From Bacteroidales bacterium (lineage in GTDB: Bacteria > Bacteroidota > Bacteroidia > Bacteroidales > WCHB1-69), in contig JAFPXF010000011.1 in NCBI GenBank assembly GCA_017394765.1, forward strand, positions 1-27,295: 27,295 nucleotides of DNA. Reading direction: 5' to 3'. The notes under the pieces are model-generated. The model saw only the letters and a list, made by a program, of their open reading frames with translations, made no database searches and was not told the origin of the DNA. The position numbers and the translations under genes were made by a program. The stretch's first letter is position 1, and each line of letters opens with the position of its first letter. Of this stretch, positions 15,197-23,127 are shown piece by piece.

Positions 15197-16366
15197 TTAG
15201 AATTTCACAGAAAGCATGGTCAGGAAAGAGTGAGCGAGGTAGGGATTATGCTGGTGCTGGCGCAAGGTGTATTGAAGGCGCAACTGCACATGTTTCTCGG
15301 GCCACCAGTCTATGCCGGCACTATAGCAGATGGAAGCAACGTTGTCAACCACGTCCCTTTGGTAGAAGTCGTAGCGCAACACAGGGCGGAGTTTCTGCTG
15401 CACGTTGCTCTTGGAGCCCCAACCGAAGCGGAACCAATAGCCTGCGATCACATAGAATCCCTGGGTATCCATATTCCGGACACTCAGGACATTGTCCGCA
15501 CCGACATGTCCTAATCCGGTTTTACCCCATACATACTCGCCGCGCACGGTGAGATTATCGTCGCGGTATTCGGCACCGCCTGCACAGCGGAGACGCAGTC
15601 CGTCCAAATCGTCGCTGATAGCATAGCGCCCCCAATAGGCAGAACCGGAGAGCACAAGATGCTTCAGGAAAGGATGGAACTCGATGCGACCGGCAATATC
15701 CTTGGCCATGTTATCGGTCTTGACGTTGATGCCGTTGCCGCCAAACACGCCGACACTATAGCCCAACAACGGGTACTTCTCGCCGTCGCGCTCAAACTGC
15801 AGCAACGTGCCGTACAACATGGCGCCTATTTCGCGGCCGTTGGCATAGCTGCTGATGCCTGTGACATCTTTATAGCCCGACAAAGCCGAGATAACCTGCG
15901 CGTTGTCAGCAAATTCAAGATCCAATGGAGCGTATGGGTTCTCCAGTGTGAACGGAATTTTGAACTGACCGACCTGCAAGTTGGCATAACGGCAGAACTT
16001 GAGTTTCACGAAAGCATCCACCAATTTCGGGGAGTTGGCAAAATCAGCTTGCAAACGGAACTCGATCTTGGGCGTGATACTGCCTTTCAGGTCGAGACGG
16101 GCACGGCGTATTTGCATAATGCTGCTTTGAATATTGTCATGATCGGGAACCTCCTGGTTCTGATATTCGTACTGGGCATTGATGAAGCCACCCACAGAAA
16201 TGTAGTCGCTGATACGAAAATTGCGCTCCTTTTTGGGAACAGACTGCTCCGTTTCGGATTTCATCTTCGTTTTCTTCTCTCGCTTGTTCTCTTTTTGTGC
16301 CGACGCAACCGTGGCCATGCCAAGAATCAACACGAGCGTAACAATGCGTAAAAATGTTTTTCTCAT
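15197..16366 (-). CDS. Outer-membrane porin, OprO/OprP-like
   Basis: The 389-residue protein has a signal peptide ending VASAQ, a short charged linker, and a beta-barrel of alternating aromatic and polar residues. It ends in a C-terminal Phe (MLSVKF), as usual for outer-membrane barrels. Features such as IMQIRRARLDLKGSITPKIEFRLQ and VGQFKIPFTLENP match the phosphate-selective porin O/P family. In Bacteroidetes such porins are not necessarily phosphate-specific. Its position before the YeiH-type exporter suggests an anion path. No clean TAnnTTTG lies directly upstream, in contrast to most genes here, which suggests that an activator or another sigma factor is needed. The nearby membrane-bound AraC regulator is a candidate. 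Confidence 0.85.
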   Translation of the reverse strand: MRKTFLRIVTLVLILGMATVASAQKENKREKKTKMKSETEQSVPKKERNFRISDYISVGGFINAQYEYQNQEVPDHDNIQSSIMQIRRARLDLKGSITPKIEFRLQADFANSPKLVDAFVKLKFCRYANLQVGQFKIPFTLENPYAPLDLEFADNAQVISALSGYKDVTGISSYANGREIGAMLYGTLLQFERDGEKYPLLGYSVGVFGGNGINVKTDNMAKDIAGRIEFHPFLKHLVLSGSAYWGRYAISDDLDGLRLRCAGGAEYRDDNLTVRGEYVWGKTGLGHVGADNVLSVRNMDTQGFYVIAGYWFRFGWGSKSNVQQKLRPVLRYDFYQRDVVDNVASICYSAGIDWWPEKHVQLRLQYTLRQHQHNPYLAHSFLTMLSVKF

Positions 16367-16707
16367 AGCAAACAGTTTTAATTTAACTTTCTTTAACTTG
16401 ATTTTTGAAGCAGCAAATTTCGTGTTTTTTTCATTGTGAATTGTCCTGATTTATGAAAAGGATGTCAGATTTCATCATTGTTTCAATTTTGGAAACAACA
16501 ACGGGAATTTGTCACAGCTAACGTATTGCATATTGTATATCACTGTTTTACAGCAATATATACACTTTCTTAATGTCATGATTCAGATATATGACAATAT
16601 TATATGCAAATGATGACAGTTTTTTTGAATGGCTTTGTGCAGCACCATACAGCCACGAGTACAAATAAATGCCGAAAAAAGATGCCTTTTTTTTGTGTCA
16701 AATAATG
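16367..16707. promoter_or_regulatory. AT-rich control region between porin and AraC-type regulator
   Basis: This 341-bp region has no gene. It contains an inverted repeat TGTCAT-N11-ATGACA at 16574-16596 and further scattered TGTCA/TGACA words (near 16463, 16510 and 16615). These could be operator sites for the porin operon, perhaps for the adjacent AraC-type protein. No exact TAnnTTTG is seen on the porin strand; GAAATTTG on the minus strand near 16422 is one mismatch away. Binding is inference only. Confidence 0.35.
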
Positions 16708-17238
16708 TTATTCCTCCGATACTTTCCGAAAATGATTCGGAGTAATGCCGGTCTCACGTTTGAAGGCGGAATGGAAAACTTGTCGGTTGCGATAGCCGCA
16801 CATCTCACCGATGACCTCCAGTTTCCAAGATTTGTTGGCGGGATCGGTCAGTTGTCGCAACGCCTCGTTCACCCGGTATTGGTTGAGCAGAGCTGGAAAT
16901 GACTTGTGGAAATACTGGTTGATAACGTGTGACAGAGTGGCACGATTGGTTCCCATCTTCTTGGCCAACTGGTTGAGGGTAAGGTCAGGGTCGAGAAAGA
17001 CCTTGTCCACTTCAAAGAGTGTCTTGAGTTGCGCAATGAGGTCTTCATCAACCTTGTTGTCCGGTTTCACATCCGAAAACTCAATCTTGTCGGAAAATGT
17101 GAATGTGGCTTGTTGCTCTTCAAGATTCTTTTTCAGCAACCGTTTGTAAGCCTTGCGACTTTGTGCAAACATGACAATGAAGAAAATGGCTGTCGAGGTG
17201 ACAAGTAATAAAAGTATCTGGTAAAGTACAACGGGCAT
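16708..17238 (-). CDS. Membrane-anchored AraC-family transcription regulator
   Basis: The 176-residue protein has one N-terminal membrane helix (about 3-25), a linker with charged residues (about 26-75), and a C-terminal AraC/XylS DNA-binding domain. The two helix-turn-helix parts are visible in LTLNQLAKKMGTNRATLSHVIN and IGEMCGYRNRQVFHSAFKRETG, followed by TPNHFRK. It lacks the usual ligand-binding or periplasmic sensor domain. The shape resembles the C-terminal half of Bacteroidetes membrane-bound regulators. The ATG at 17238 is chosen because an in-frame ATG at 17268 lies inside the -7 promoter box. It may control the neighbouring porin-exporter genes; that is inference from position. Confidence 0.85.
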   Translation of the reverse strand: MPVVLYQILLLLVTSTAIFFIVMFAQSRKAYKRLLKKNLEEQQATFTFSDKIEFSDVKPDNKVDEDLIAQLKTLFEVDKVFLDPDLTLNQLAKKMGTNRATLSHVINQYFHKSFPALLNQYRVNEALRQLTDPANKSWKLEVIGEMCGYRNRQVFHSAFKRETGITPNHFRKVSEE

Positions 17239-17265
17239 AGCAGATGCAGCTTGGGAAAACGGGTG

Positions 17266-17273
17266 CAAAGTTA
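17266..17273 (-). promoter_or_regulatory. -7 promoter element for the AraC-type regulator
   Basis: TAACTTTG on the minus strand matches TAnnTTTG, 28 bp upstream of the ATG at 17238. It rules out the longer start at 17268, which falls inside this box. Confidence 0.7.
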
Positions 17274-17308
17274 CTATTTTTTTTTCAAGTTGTTATGACA
17301 TGAAAGTA

Positions 17309-17336
17309 CAAAAGACGAGGGCCTTTCACCCTCGTC
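17309..17336 (-). terminator. Terminator of tRNA-Leu
   Basis: On the minus strand GACGAGGG, a 7-nt loop, CCCTCGTC and TTTTGT form an intrinsic terminator shortly after the tRNA 3' end. Confidence 0.78.
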
Positions 17337-17346
17337 CGTCGCCTTG

Positions 17347-17428
17347 TGCGGATAGGGGGACTCGAACCCCCACGGCTTACGCCATTAGATCCTAAGTCTA
17401 ACGCGGCTACCAATTACGCCATATCCGC
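17347..17428 (-). tRNA. tRNA-Leu (anticodon UAG)
   Basis: On the minus strand the acceptor GCGGATA pairs with TATCCGC. The anticodon arm TTAGA-CTTAGGA-TCTAA gives TAG. A variable arm is present, as expected of the 82-nt class II leucine tRNAs, and the T arm has GGTTCGAGTCC. The CCA is not encoded. Confidence 0.93.
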
Positions 17429-17441
17429 TTTTTTGGGGCGG

Positions 17442-17449
17442 CAAAAATA
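17442..17449 (-). promoter_or_regulatory. -7 promoter element for tRNA-Leu
   Basis: TATTTTTG on the minus strand matches TAnnTTTG and ends 13 bp before the tRNA 5' end, the same spacing as at tRNA-Val. Confidence 0.7.
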
Positions 17450-17473
17450 CAAAAAAAGACGTTCTCCCCGCCG

Positions 17474-19807
17474 TTAGAATTTCACGAATCTGGCCGTGTC
17501 GGTGCCATCAGAACCGATGATGCGCACATAGTAAACGCCCGCCGGCAAGCGAGAGATATTGATTTTGAGTTCATTGCCATCCATCTTCATCCGCTTCACC
17601 ACACGACTGCCGGCATCCAGAATCTCCACACGACCCGCAAATTCGGTCTTGCCGACCCGAATGAACAAGTTGCTATGCGCGGGATTGGGAAACACTTGCA
17701 ACTTCATCCTGTCACGGTTTGTGACCGCTGCACTTGGTGAACCGACCGCCATCGCATACTGTCCGGAAGCGATGAAATCGGTCTTCAAATATCCTGCGAC
17801 GGGGCTGCCGGACTGCGTGGCAGGCACTACCCGCCAGGGATCAGCTGCAGTGGGACGATACAACAGTTTCAAATTCTCAACACCATAGCCGTGCGATAGC
17901 TCATAATCCAAGGATGACGGACTCCCTCTCTGGAAGCGGAATGTAAGCGTGCCATCGGGTGATGTGGCCCCTTCCGGAGTGGTCTGCGCGTGAGGGTTAT
18001 AGCCTAAGTTCACTGTCCAATAATGGCTGTCCGACATGGCATAAATGCTGTCGGGCAACTGGTCAGGCTGGTCGGGAGCCACGAGATTGTGCTCTATGCG
18101 AACCAATACCGTGTCCGGAAAATGTGTCAACTTGGCCGTGCAATTGGCATCCGTGCCTGTGAGACTCTTCCCGTCCACCAAATTGCCCGTGTAGTCAAGC
18201 GTGGCATCCATCAATTTCTCGTGATAGTCCACCATACCGAACAATGGTTCAAAGGGTAGGGTGACCGTCACATCACCGAACTCGCCGGAGAACATGACAC
18301 CCTCCACAGTGTAAAGCTCGCGCGAAGTGGAGACAAACGTCAAATCAACCTTGTTGCTGTTGGCGAAATGGGTGGCATGGTGCAACTTCTGATGCAAATA
18401 GACACGGTACTGCATGCCACCGACCGGCACAATGGAGTCGATGGAGAAGTGAAGGAAGCCGGGGTTGTGAACCCAACCCTGATAGAAGTCCATCAGATCT
18501 GTTCCCGTGACTTGCGACAGATATTGAAACATTTCCACCGAGTTGAGGTTACCGTAAGCATGGCTTGACAACAGATTGCGGAAACCTGCAAAGAAGAGCG
18601 AATCACCCATGTATCGGCGCAAGGTGTGCACAACGAGTGCCCCTTTCTGATAGGAATGTGTACCATAGGTGACGGATTGCGGCACCTCGTCGAGGGCATA
18701 ATGCCCGCCATCATTCGCGACGATGTTTTTCAGCGTGGAGCGATGCATATCGCGGAGATAATCCAAGTAGGCATTGGTGGTCGCACTGTTATAGAGAATC
18801 TCCTGACAAAGAGCCTCGGAGTATTCGGCAAATCCCTCGTTGATCCACATCTCCTCAGGGCGTTCACAGGTGATGAGATCGCCAAACCAGTGATGGAACA
18901 ATTCATGCCCGAAGAGGGTTTCGTAAGCTGTAGTGCCCGTGACGGCAAACATGGGGTAGGCAATGTTGGTGGCGTGTTCCATTGCCCCGCCGTTGAAGTT
19001 GACCAGCACATAACCCACGCGAGGCCAACGGTAAGGACCGAACATGCGCTCATACCCGCGCAGGATTTGCTTGAGATGCACAAAAGAACCTGCTATTCTG
19101 TCAATATATGACGGCTGCGCATAGATCTGGATGGGAATGACAGCCTCCTGCCCGTGAAAGGTGTCCTCATAAACACGATAGTCGCCAACTGCCATGGACG
19201 CCAAATAGGCCGGGATAGGTTCGTCCATTTGCCAAGTCCACTGTTTATTGCCGCTGGGCAACGTCATCGTGTCGGTCAGCAACCCGCCGCACACAGCCAT
19301 CTTCTGCGGCTCGGTGGTGACATGCAGCGCAAAGGAGGACTTGCTGGTGAACTCGTCGAAGCAGGGAAACCAGGCCCGCCCGATGCTGTGCGGCACGGCG
19401 TCCAGGGTGACGCCAATACTGTAGGCGTACTCGCCGATGAAGAAGACACCGCCCCAGTTGTCGTGCGTGGGCACACCCTGGTAAAAGACCTCCACCACGG
19501 CGGTATCACCCACGGCAACACCATTCAGTGGCAAAGTAAGTTTGCTGTTTTGATGGCTGAACGCGACCGTCTGCTGGTTGCAGCGCACGGAGTCAACAGT
19601 CAACGCCTCCAAGTCGAAAGTGACGTGGTCTGTCGATAGTTTTGGCGTCAAGGTCACGATGGCGTGCCCCACGATGGTTCGCGTGGTGAAATCGGCAACC
19701 TCCAAGGTAATGTCGTTGTGCAGGATATGGATGGTATCGCTGCGCTCCTGGGCGCGGATGGCCACCATGGACAGCAGCATTATTCCCAAAAGAAAAATCT
19801 TCTTCAT
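17474..19807 (-). CDS. Secreted M1-family metallopeptidase with T9SS sorting domain
   Basis: M1 peptidases are zinc aminopeptidases. The 777-residue protein has a signal peptide (MKKIFLLGIMLLSMVAIRAQ). The zinc site HELFH is at 301-305, with the third ligand Glu324 in NEGFAEY (HEXXH-X18-E). The exopeptidase motif is GAMEH (274-278) rather than GAMEN. The C-terminal 75 residues are a type A T9SS sorting domain: VFPNPAHSNLFIRVGK, later LPAGVYYVRI and a final RFVKF. The enzyme is thus exported across the outer membrane and probably anchored at the surface. The ATG at 19807 is preferred over 19837, which lies upstream of the signal peptide and overlaps the promoter box. It fits a peptide-degrading lifestyle together with the S46 enzyme. 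Confidence 0.92.
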   Translation of the reverse strand: MKKIFLLGIMLLSMVAIRAQERSDTIHILHNDITLEVADFTTRTIVGHAIVTLTPKLSTDHVTFDLEALTVDSVRCNQQTVAFSHQNSKLTLPLNGVAVGDTAVVEVFYQGVPTHDNWGGVFFIGEYAYSIGVTLDAVPHSIGRAWFPCFDEFTSKSSFALHVTTEPQKMAVCGGLLTDTMTLPSGNKQWTWQMDEPIPAYLASMAVGDYRVYEDTFHGQEAVIPIQIYAQPSYIDRIAGSFVHLKQILRGYERMFGPYRWPRVGYVLVNFNGGAMEHATNIAYPMFAVTGTTAYETLFGHELFHHWFGDLITCERPEEMWINEGFAEYSEALCQEILYNSATTNAYLDYLRDMHRSTLKNIVANDGGHYALDEVPQSVTYGTHSYQKGALVVHTLRRYMGDSLFFAGFRNLLSSHAYGNLNSVEMFQYLSQVTGTDLMDFYQGWVHNPGFLHFSIDSIVPVGGMQYRVYLHQKLHHATHFANSNKVDLTFVSTSRELYTVEGVMFSGEFGDVTVTLPFEPLFGMVDYHEKLMDATLDYTGNLVDGKSLTGTDANCTAKLTHFPDTVLVRIEHNLVAPDQPDQLPDSIYAMSDSHYWTVNLGYNPHAQTTPEGATSPDGTLTFRFQRGSPSSLDYELSHGYGVENLKLLYRPTAADPWRVVPATQSGSPVAGYLKTDFIASGQYAMAVGSPSAAVTNRDRMKLQVFPNPAHSNLFIRVGKTEFAGRVEILDAGSRVVKRMKMDGNELKINISRLPAGVYYVRIIGSDGTDTARFVKF

Positions 19808-19826
19808 TTCAATCAGTTTTGAGCGG

Positions 19827-19834
19827 CAAAAATA
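19827..19834 (-). promoter_or_regulatory. -7 promoter element for the M1 peptidase
   Basis: TATTTTTG on the minus strand, 20 bp upstream of the chosen ATG, matches TAnnTTTG. A second overlapping match lies at 19835-19842. Confidence 0.62.
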
Positions 19835-19845
19835 CAAAAATATCC

Positions 19846-19882
19846 ATAAAAAAGGCCGGACACCTTTGGGGCATCCGACCTT
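19846..19882 (-). terminator. Terminator of the PLP-enzyme gene
   Basis: On the minus strand AAGGTCGGATGCC and GGTGTCCGGCCTT (with G-U pairs) are followed by a T run. It lies 22 bp after the PLP-enzyme stop and just before the M1 promoter. Confidence 0.8.
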
Positions 19883-19904
19883 CTCATATAAGGTTGCTCG
19901 AAAA

Positions 19905-21101
19905 CTATTTCGTAGCGTCGATGGCTTGTTTGATGAGTTGGAACGTGCGTTCGGGATCGTTGTCCAGACCCATAGAGAAGCGGATAAGGCCTTCGCTCAT
20001 ACCCATCTCCTTCTGGATGTCTTCGGGCACCTCAGAGGAAGTGGACTTGCCGGAGTTGCTGAAGAGGGTCTTGAAATAGCCTAAACTGACGGCGAGGTAG
20101 CCCACGCCAAGTTCCTGCATCTTCTCCATGATGGCAGAAGCTCTCTCGGCCGTGCCCATATCGATGGAGATCATGCCGCCGAAGCCGTAACCGTCGTTCA
20201 TCATAGACTTGAAGAGCTCGTGGTCAGGATGCTCGGGAAGACCCGGATAGTTGTACTTGATGCCCGTCTCTTTGAAGCGTTTGGCCAGATACATAGCGTT
20301 CTCGCTGTGCTTCTTCATACGGATGTGCAGCGTGTGCAGGTTCTTCTGGATGCTGGTGGAACGGAAAGTGTCCAACACCGGACCAAGCAGCATAGCCGTA
20401 CCGTCGTTCACATCGATCAGAGAGTTGATGTAGGCAGCGGAACCGCAGATGGCGCCGGCCACACAGTCGTTCATGCCATTCACATACTTGGTCATACTGT
20501 AAATCACCACATCGGCACCAAGGCGGGCAGGTGAGAAAATCATCGGGGTGAAAGTATTGTCAACCAACAACTTTGCACCAGCAGCATGGGCAATCTTGGA
20601 GAGTTCCGGAAGGTTGGCGATACGCAGCAGCGGGTTGTTCATCGTCTCGGTGTAGAGCACCTTGGTGTTCGGACGGATAGCCTTCTTGACGGCATCAAGG
20701 TCCTGCATGTTCACGAAGGTCACATCCACATTGAATTTCTTGAGGTAGTTGTTCAGGAAGGCGAAGGTGCCGCCGTAGGTAGTCATACTGGAGACGATGT
20801 GGTCGCCGGATTTCACCTCGTGCAACAGCGCGACGGTGATGGCAGCCATGCCGGAACCTGTTGTCCAGGCCAGCTCGGTGCCTTCGATGGCAGCCAATGA
20901 CTGTGCCAACGAGAGCGTGCTGGGATTCCAGTGACGGGAATAGAGGAAATAGCCCTCGGTTTCGCCGTGGAAGGTGTCGGTCATCGTCTTGGCCTGTTCA
21001 AACATAAAGGTTGCGCTATCGCAGATAGCCGGGTTCACGCCACGGTAGGCGTCTTTCTTGTCCAATCTTTCAAGGTTGGTTGCGGGATCGAATTTTTCCA
21101 T
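19905..21101 (-). CDS. PLP-dependent Cys/Met metabolism enzyme (gamma-lyase/synthase family)
   Basis: This family makes or breaks C-S bonds in methionine, cysteine, homocysteine and cystathionine with pyridoxal phosphate. The 398-residue length is typical. Lys205 in SMTKYVNGMND is the PLP lysine. TGSGMAAI (81-88) contacts the phosphate, YSRHWNPS (54-61) comes from the neighbour subunit, and LLVDNTFTP (178-186) holds the PLP Asp. At the place of the methionine gamma-lyase Cys (YGCTF) it has Gly111 (YGGTF), and NGMND replaces the common GHxD. I therefore leave the choice between methionine gamma-lyase, cystathionine gamma-lyase/synthase and O-acetylhomoserine enzymes open. It has its own promoter and terminator. 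Confidence 0.88.
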   Translation of the reverse strand: MEKFDPATNLERLDKKDAYRGVNPAICDSATFMFEQAKTMTDTFHGETEGYFLYSRHWNPSTLSLAQSLAAIEGTELAWTTGSGMAAITVALLHEVKSGDHIVSSMTTYGGTFAFLNNYLKKFNVDVTFVNMQDLDAVKKAIRPNTKVLYTETMNNPLLRIANLPELSKIAHAAGAKLLVDNTFTPMIFSPARLGADVVIYSMTKYVNGMNDCVAGAICGSAAYINSLIDVNDGTAMLLGPVLDTFRSTSIQKNLHTLHIRMKKHSENAMYLAKRFKETGIKYNYPGLPEHPDHELFKSMMNDGYGFGGMISIDMGTAERASAIMEKMQELGVGYLAVSLGYFKTLFSNSGKSTSSEVPEDIQKEMGMSEGLIRFSMGLDNDPERTFQLIKQAIDATK

Positions 21102-21141
21102 ATTATTTTTGAATTAGATTGTAGTTGATATTTAGGGGGTG

Positions 21142-21149
21142 CAAAAGTA
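21142..21149 (-). promoter_or_regulatory. -7 promoter element for the PLP-enzyme gene
   Basis: TACTTTTG on the minus strand matches TAnnTTTG, 41 bp upstream of the ATG. It begins 11 bp beyond the GNAT stop codon, so the two genes probably have separate transcripts as well as possible read-through. Confidence 0.65.
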
Positions 21150-21159
21150 CAAAAAAAAA

Positions 21160-21741
21160 TCAATCACGGAGGCAGCGCATCTCCATCTTCCAGTACAAAT
21201 GATTGAATGCAATAACGTTGCGGTCTATAACATGAAAACCGAGACGACTGTAGATGCGTTGGCCATCAAGGTTGTCGGGATCGACGAGCAGTGTGATGCG
21301 CAAGTCGGGGTGCTCCCGTTGCACCTGTGCGATACGCTCTTTCATCAGTCCGCTGCCGATGCCTCGTCGGCGGAACTGCGGCAGCACCGCCACGGTGTCG
21401 ATATAATACTCGCCCGGACCGGCCTCGTCGGGCATCACATCCATATCCAAATCCTTGAAATAGGGGTAATCGCGGAAAGTCTCCTTCCGCCACTCGTGGT
21501 AATATTCGCCCGGATAGGAGATGAACGCCCCGGCAACCTCGCCTTCCACTTCGGCCACCAACGCGTTGCGGTAGCTATATAGCGTGCATTCGCGTGCAGC
21601 CAGCGGCGCAATGTTCGCCGCTATCTCCCGATTCTGGTCCGTTTCCTCCTCAAAAATCCTGAAACCGATGCCTTCACACACACATTTCCCCAGGAAAACG
21701 GCATCCTCAATGCGGGCAGGTCTGATTGTGAATCCAGTCAT
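21160..21741 (-). CDS. GNAT-family N-acetyltransferase
   Basis: GNAT enzymes move an acetyl group from acetyl-CoA to an amine of a small molecule or protein. The 193-residue product starts with FTIRPARIEDAVF, the usual first strand and helix. The acetyl-CoA-binding loop is in RRRGIGSGLMKERI (motif A, Q/RxxGxG). The C-terminal YSRLGFHVIDRN matches the last strand. The ATG at 21741 is chosen: an in-frame start at 21789 would precede the -7 promoter box and run into the divergent promoter. The substrate is unknown. It is divergent from the thioredoxin-hydrolase gene, with about 70 bp between the two starts. Confidence 0.86.
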   Translation of the reverse strand: MTGFTIRPARIEDAVFLGKCVCEGIGFRIFEEETDQNREIAANIAPLAARECTLYSYRNALVAEVEGEVAGAFISYPGEYYHEWRKETFRDYPYFKDLDMDVMPDEAGPGEYYIDTVAVLPQFRRRGIGSGLMKERIAQVQREHPDLRITLLVDPDNLDGQRIYSRLGFHVIDRNVIAFNHLYWKMEMRCLRD

Positions 21742-21757
21742 ATATCTAATTTGGCAG

Positions 21758-21786
21758 CAAACATACAAAAAAATTCCGTAATTTTG
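21758..21786. promoter_or_regulatory. Divergent promoter pair for GNAT and thioredoxin-hydrolase genes
   Basis: TATGTTTG on the minus strand (21758-21765) faces the GNAT gene. TAATTTTG on the plus strand (21779-21786) faces the fusion gene and lies 24 bp before its ATG. The two -7 boxes are 13 bp apart, so the upstream parts of the two promoters overlap and transcription of the two genes may interfere. Confidence 0.68.
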
Positions 21787-21810
21787 CATCCAATTTAAAA
21801 ACCCACGACT

Positions 21811-23124
21811 ATGACGAAGAACATCCGATGTACCCTGTTTTTAGGCTTATTGATGGCCACCCTCTCCTGCCTGCAGGCGCAAGTGCCCGACTTGGACGAG
21901 AAATATGCGGCGGAACTGCTGAAACCCGGCACGCCCGCACCCGACTTCAAACTCCAGACTCCCGATGGCAAGACCATACAATTCAGCGACTTCGCCAAAG
22001 GCAAATATGTCGTCATCGACTTCTGGGCCTCCTGGTGCCCCGACTGCCGCAAAGACATGCCCGAGGTTATCCGGATGTACAACAAATGGCACGAAATGGG
22101 TGTGGAATTCCTGGGCGTCTCTTTCGACACTGACAAGCAGAAATGGACGGACTACATTGCCCAATCCGGCGTTCCTTATACGCAGGTAAGCGAGCTGAAA
22201 CGGATGAACCAGTCGGAGGTGGCCAAGGCCTACGGTGTGCGCTGGATCCCCTCCCTATACCTCATCGGTCCCGACGGAAAAGTGTTGGTTAGCACAGTAC
22301 TGTCGTATAAGATTGAGAATATGCTGTACAAGAATTTCATGGAAAGTGTTGCGCGCCCGTTCTACGGAAAATATGACACGATTGCCATCGACGGCAGCAA
22401 AGGAACGTTATGGGCCCGATTGTACAAACCAGAGCTGAAGGCCGGGCAACGATGCGACCTCGTCATCCTCTGCCACGGACTGAACTGCGACCATGATTTC
22501 TCACTAATGCGGCGTATCGCCTACTATCTGGAAAACGACTTCGCAGTTTTGGAATTCGACTTCAACGGGCATGGCAAGAGCGAGGGCAAGTTTGTGGACA
22601 TGACCATCCCCAATGAGATGGAGGACCTGGAGCAGGTGCTCGCCTACGCTCAGGACTTGCGGTTTGTGGACGACATCGCCTTGGTGGGCCACTCGCAGGG
22701 CGCGGTGGTGGCCGCGATGGTGGCGGGCAAACATCCGGAAGACATCAAGGCTCTGGTGCTCTTGGCGCCAGCCTCCTCGGTTCGCGATGACGTGGTACGC
22801 GGCAACCTCTTCGGCATCGACTTCGATCCCCTCGACATGCCCGACAGTCTCGCGCTCAACAACGGCATCGCCCTCGGATACAGATACTTGAAGACAGTCT
22901 CCACCCTACCCATCTTTGAGACAGCGGCCAACTACCACGGCAACGTCTGCATCATCCATGGCAATGCTGACCGCCTGGTACCCTACACCTGCAGCGAGCA
23001 TTTCCACCAGACATGGACCAACAGCGAGTACCACCTGCTCAACTACTACGACCACAACTTCACCGTCTGCCCGTACCGTCCGGCGGAGATTACGAATGAA
23101 TACCTGCTAAGGGTGATGCGATAA
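21811..23124 (+). CDS. Exported thioredoxin (TlpA-like) fused to alpha/beta hydrolase
   Basis: The 437-residue protein combines two domains after a signal sequence (MTKNIRCTLFLGLLMATLSCLQAQ). Residues about 38-175 are a TlpA/ResA-type thioredoxin domain with WCPDC at 75-79 and the cis-Pro in WIPS (145-148). Residues about 190-437 are an alpha/beta hydrolase with CHGLNCDHD (oxyanion side), GHSQG at 293-297 (Ser295), Asp387 in HGNADRLVPY and His415 in YYDHNF. Each domain has all its expected residues, and the frame is continuous, so it is a true fusion. Either secretion or lipidation at Cys20 is possible. It may reduce disulfides or haem-related thiols while hydrolysing an ester or peptide; the substrate is not known. 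Confidence 0.9.
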   Translation: MTKNIRCTLFLGLLMATLSCLQAQVPDLDEKYAAELLKPGTPAPDFKLQTPDGKTIQFSDFAKGKYVVIDFWASWCPDCRKDMPEVIRMYNKWHEMGVEFLGVSFDTDKQKWTDYIAQSGVPYTQVSELKRMNQSEVAKAYGVRWIPSLYLIGPDGKVLVSTVLSYKIENMLYKNFMESVARPFYGKYDTIAIDGSKGTLWARLYKPELKAGQRCDLVILCHGLNCDHDFSLMRRIAYYLENDFAVLEFDFNGHGKSEGKFVDMTIPNEMEDLEQVLAYAQDLRFVDDIALVGHSQGAVVAAMVAGKHPEDIKALVLLAPASSVRDDVVRGNLFGIDFDPLDMPDSLALNNGIALGYRYLKTVSTLPIFETAANYHGNVCIIHGNADRLVPYTCSEHFHQTWTNSEYHLLNYYDHNFTVCPYRPAEITNEYLLRVMR

Positions 23125-23127
23125 TCA

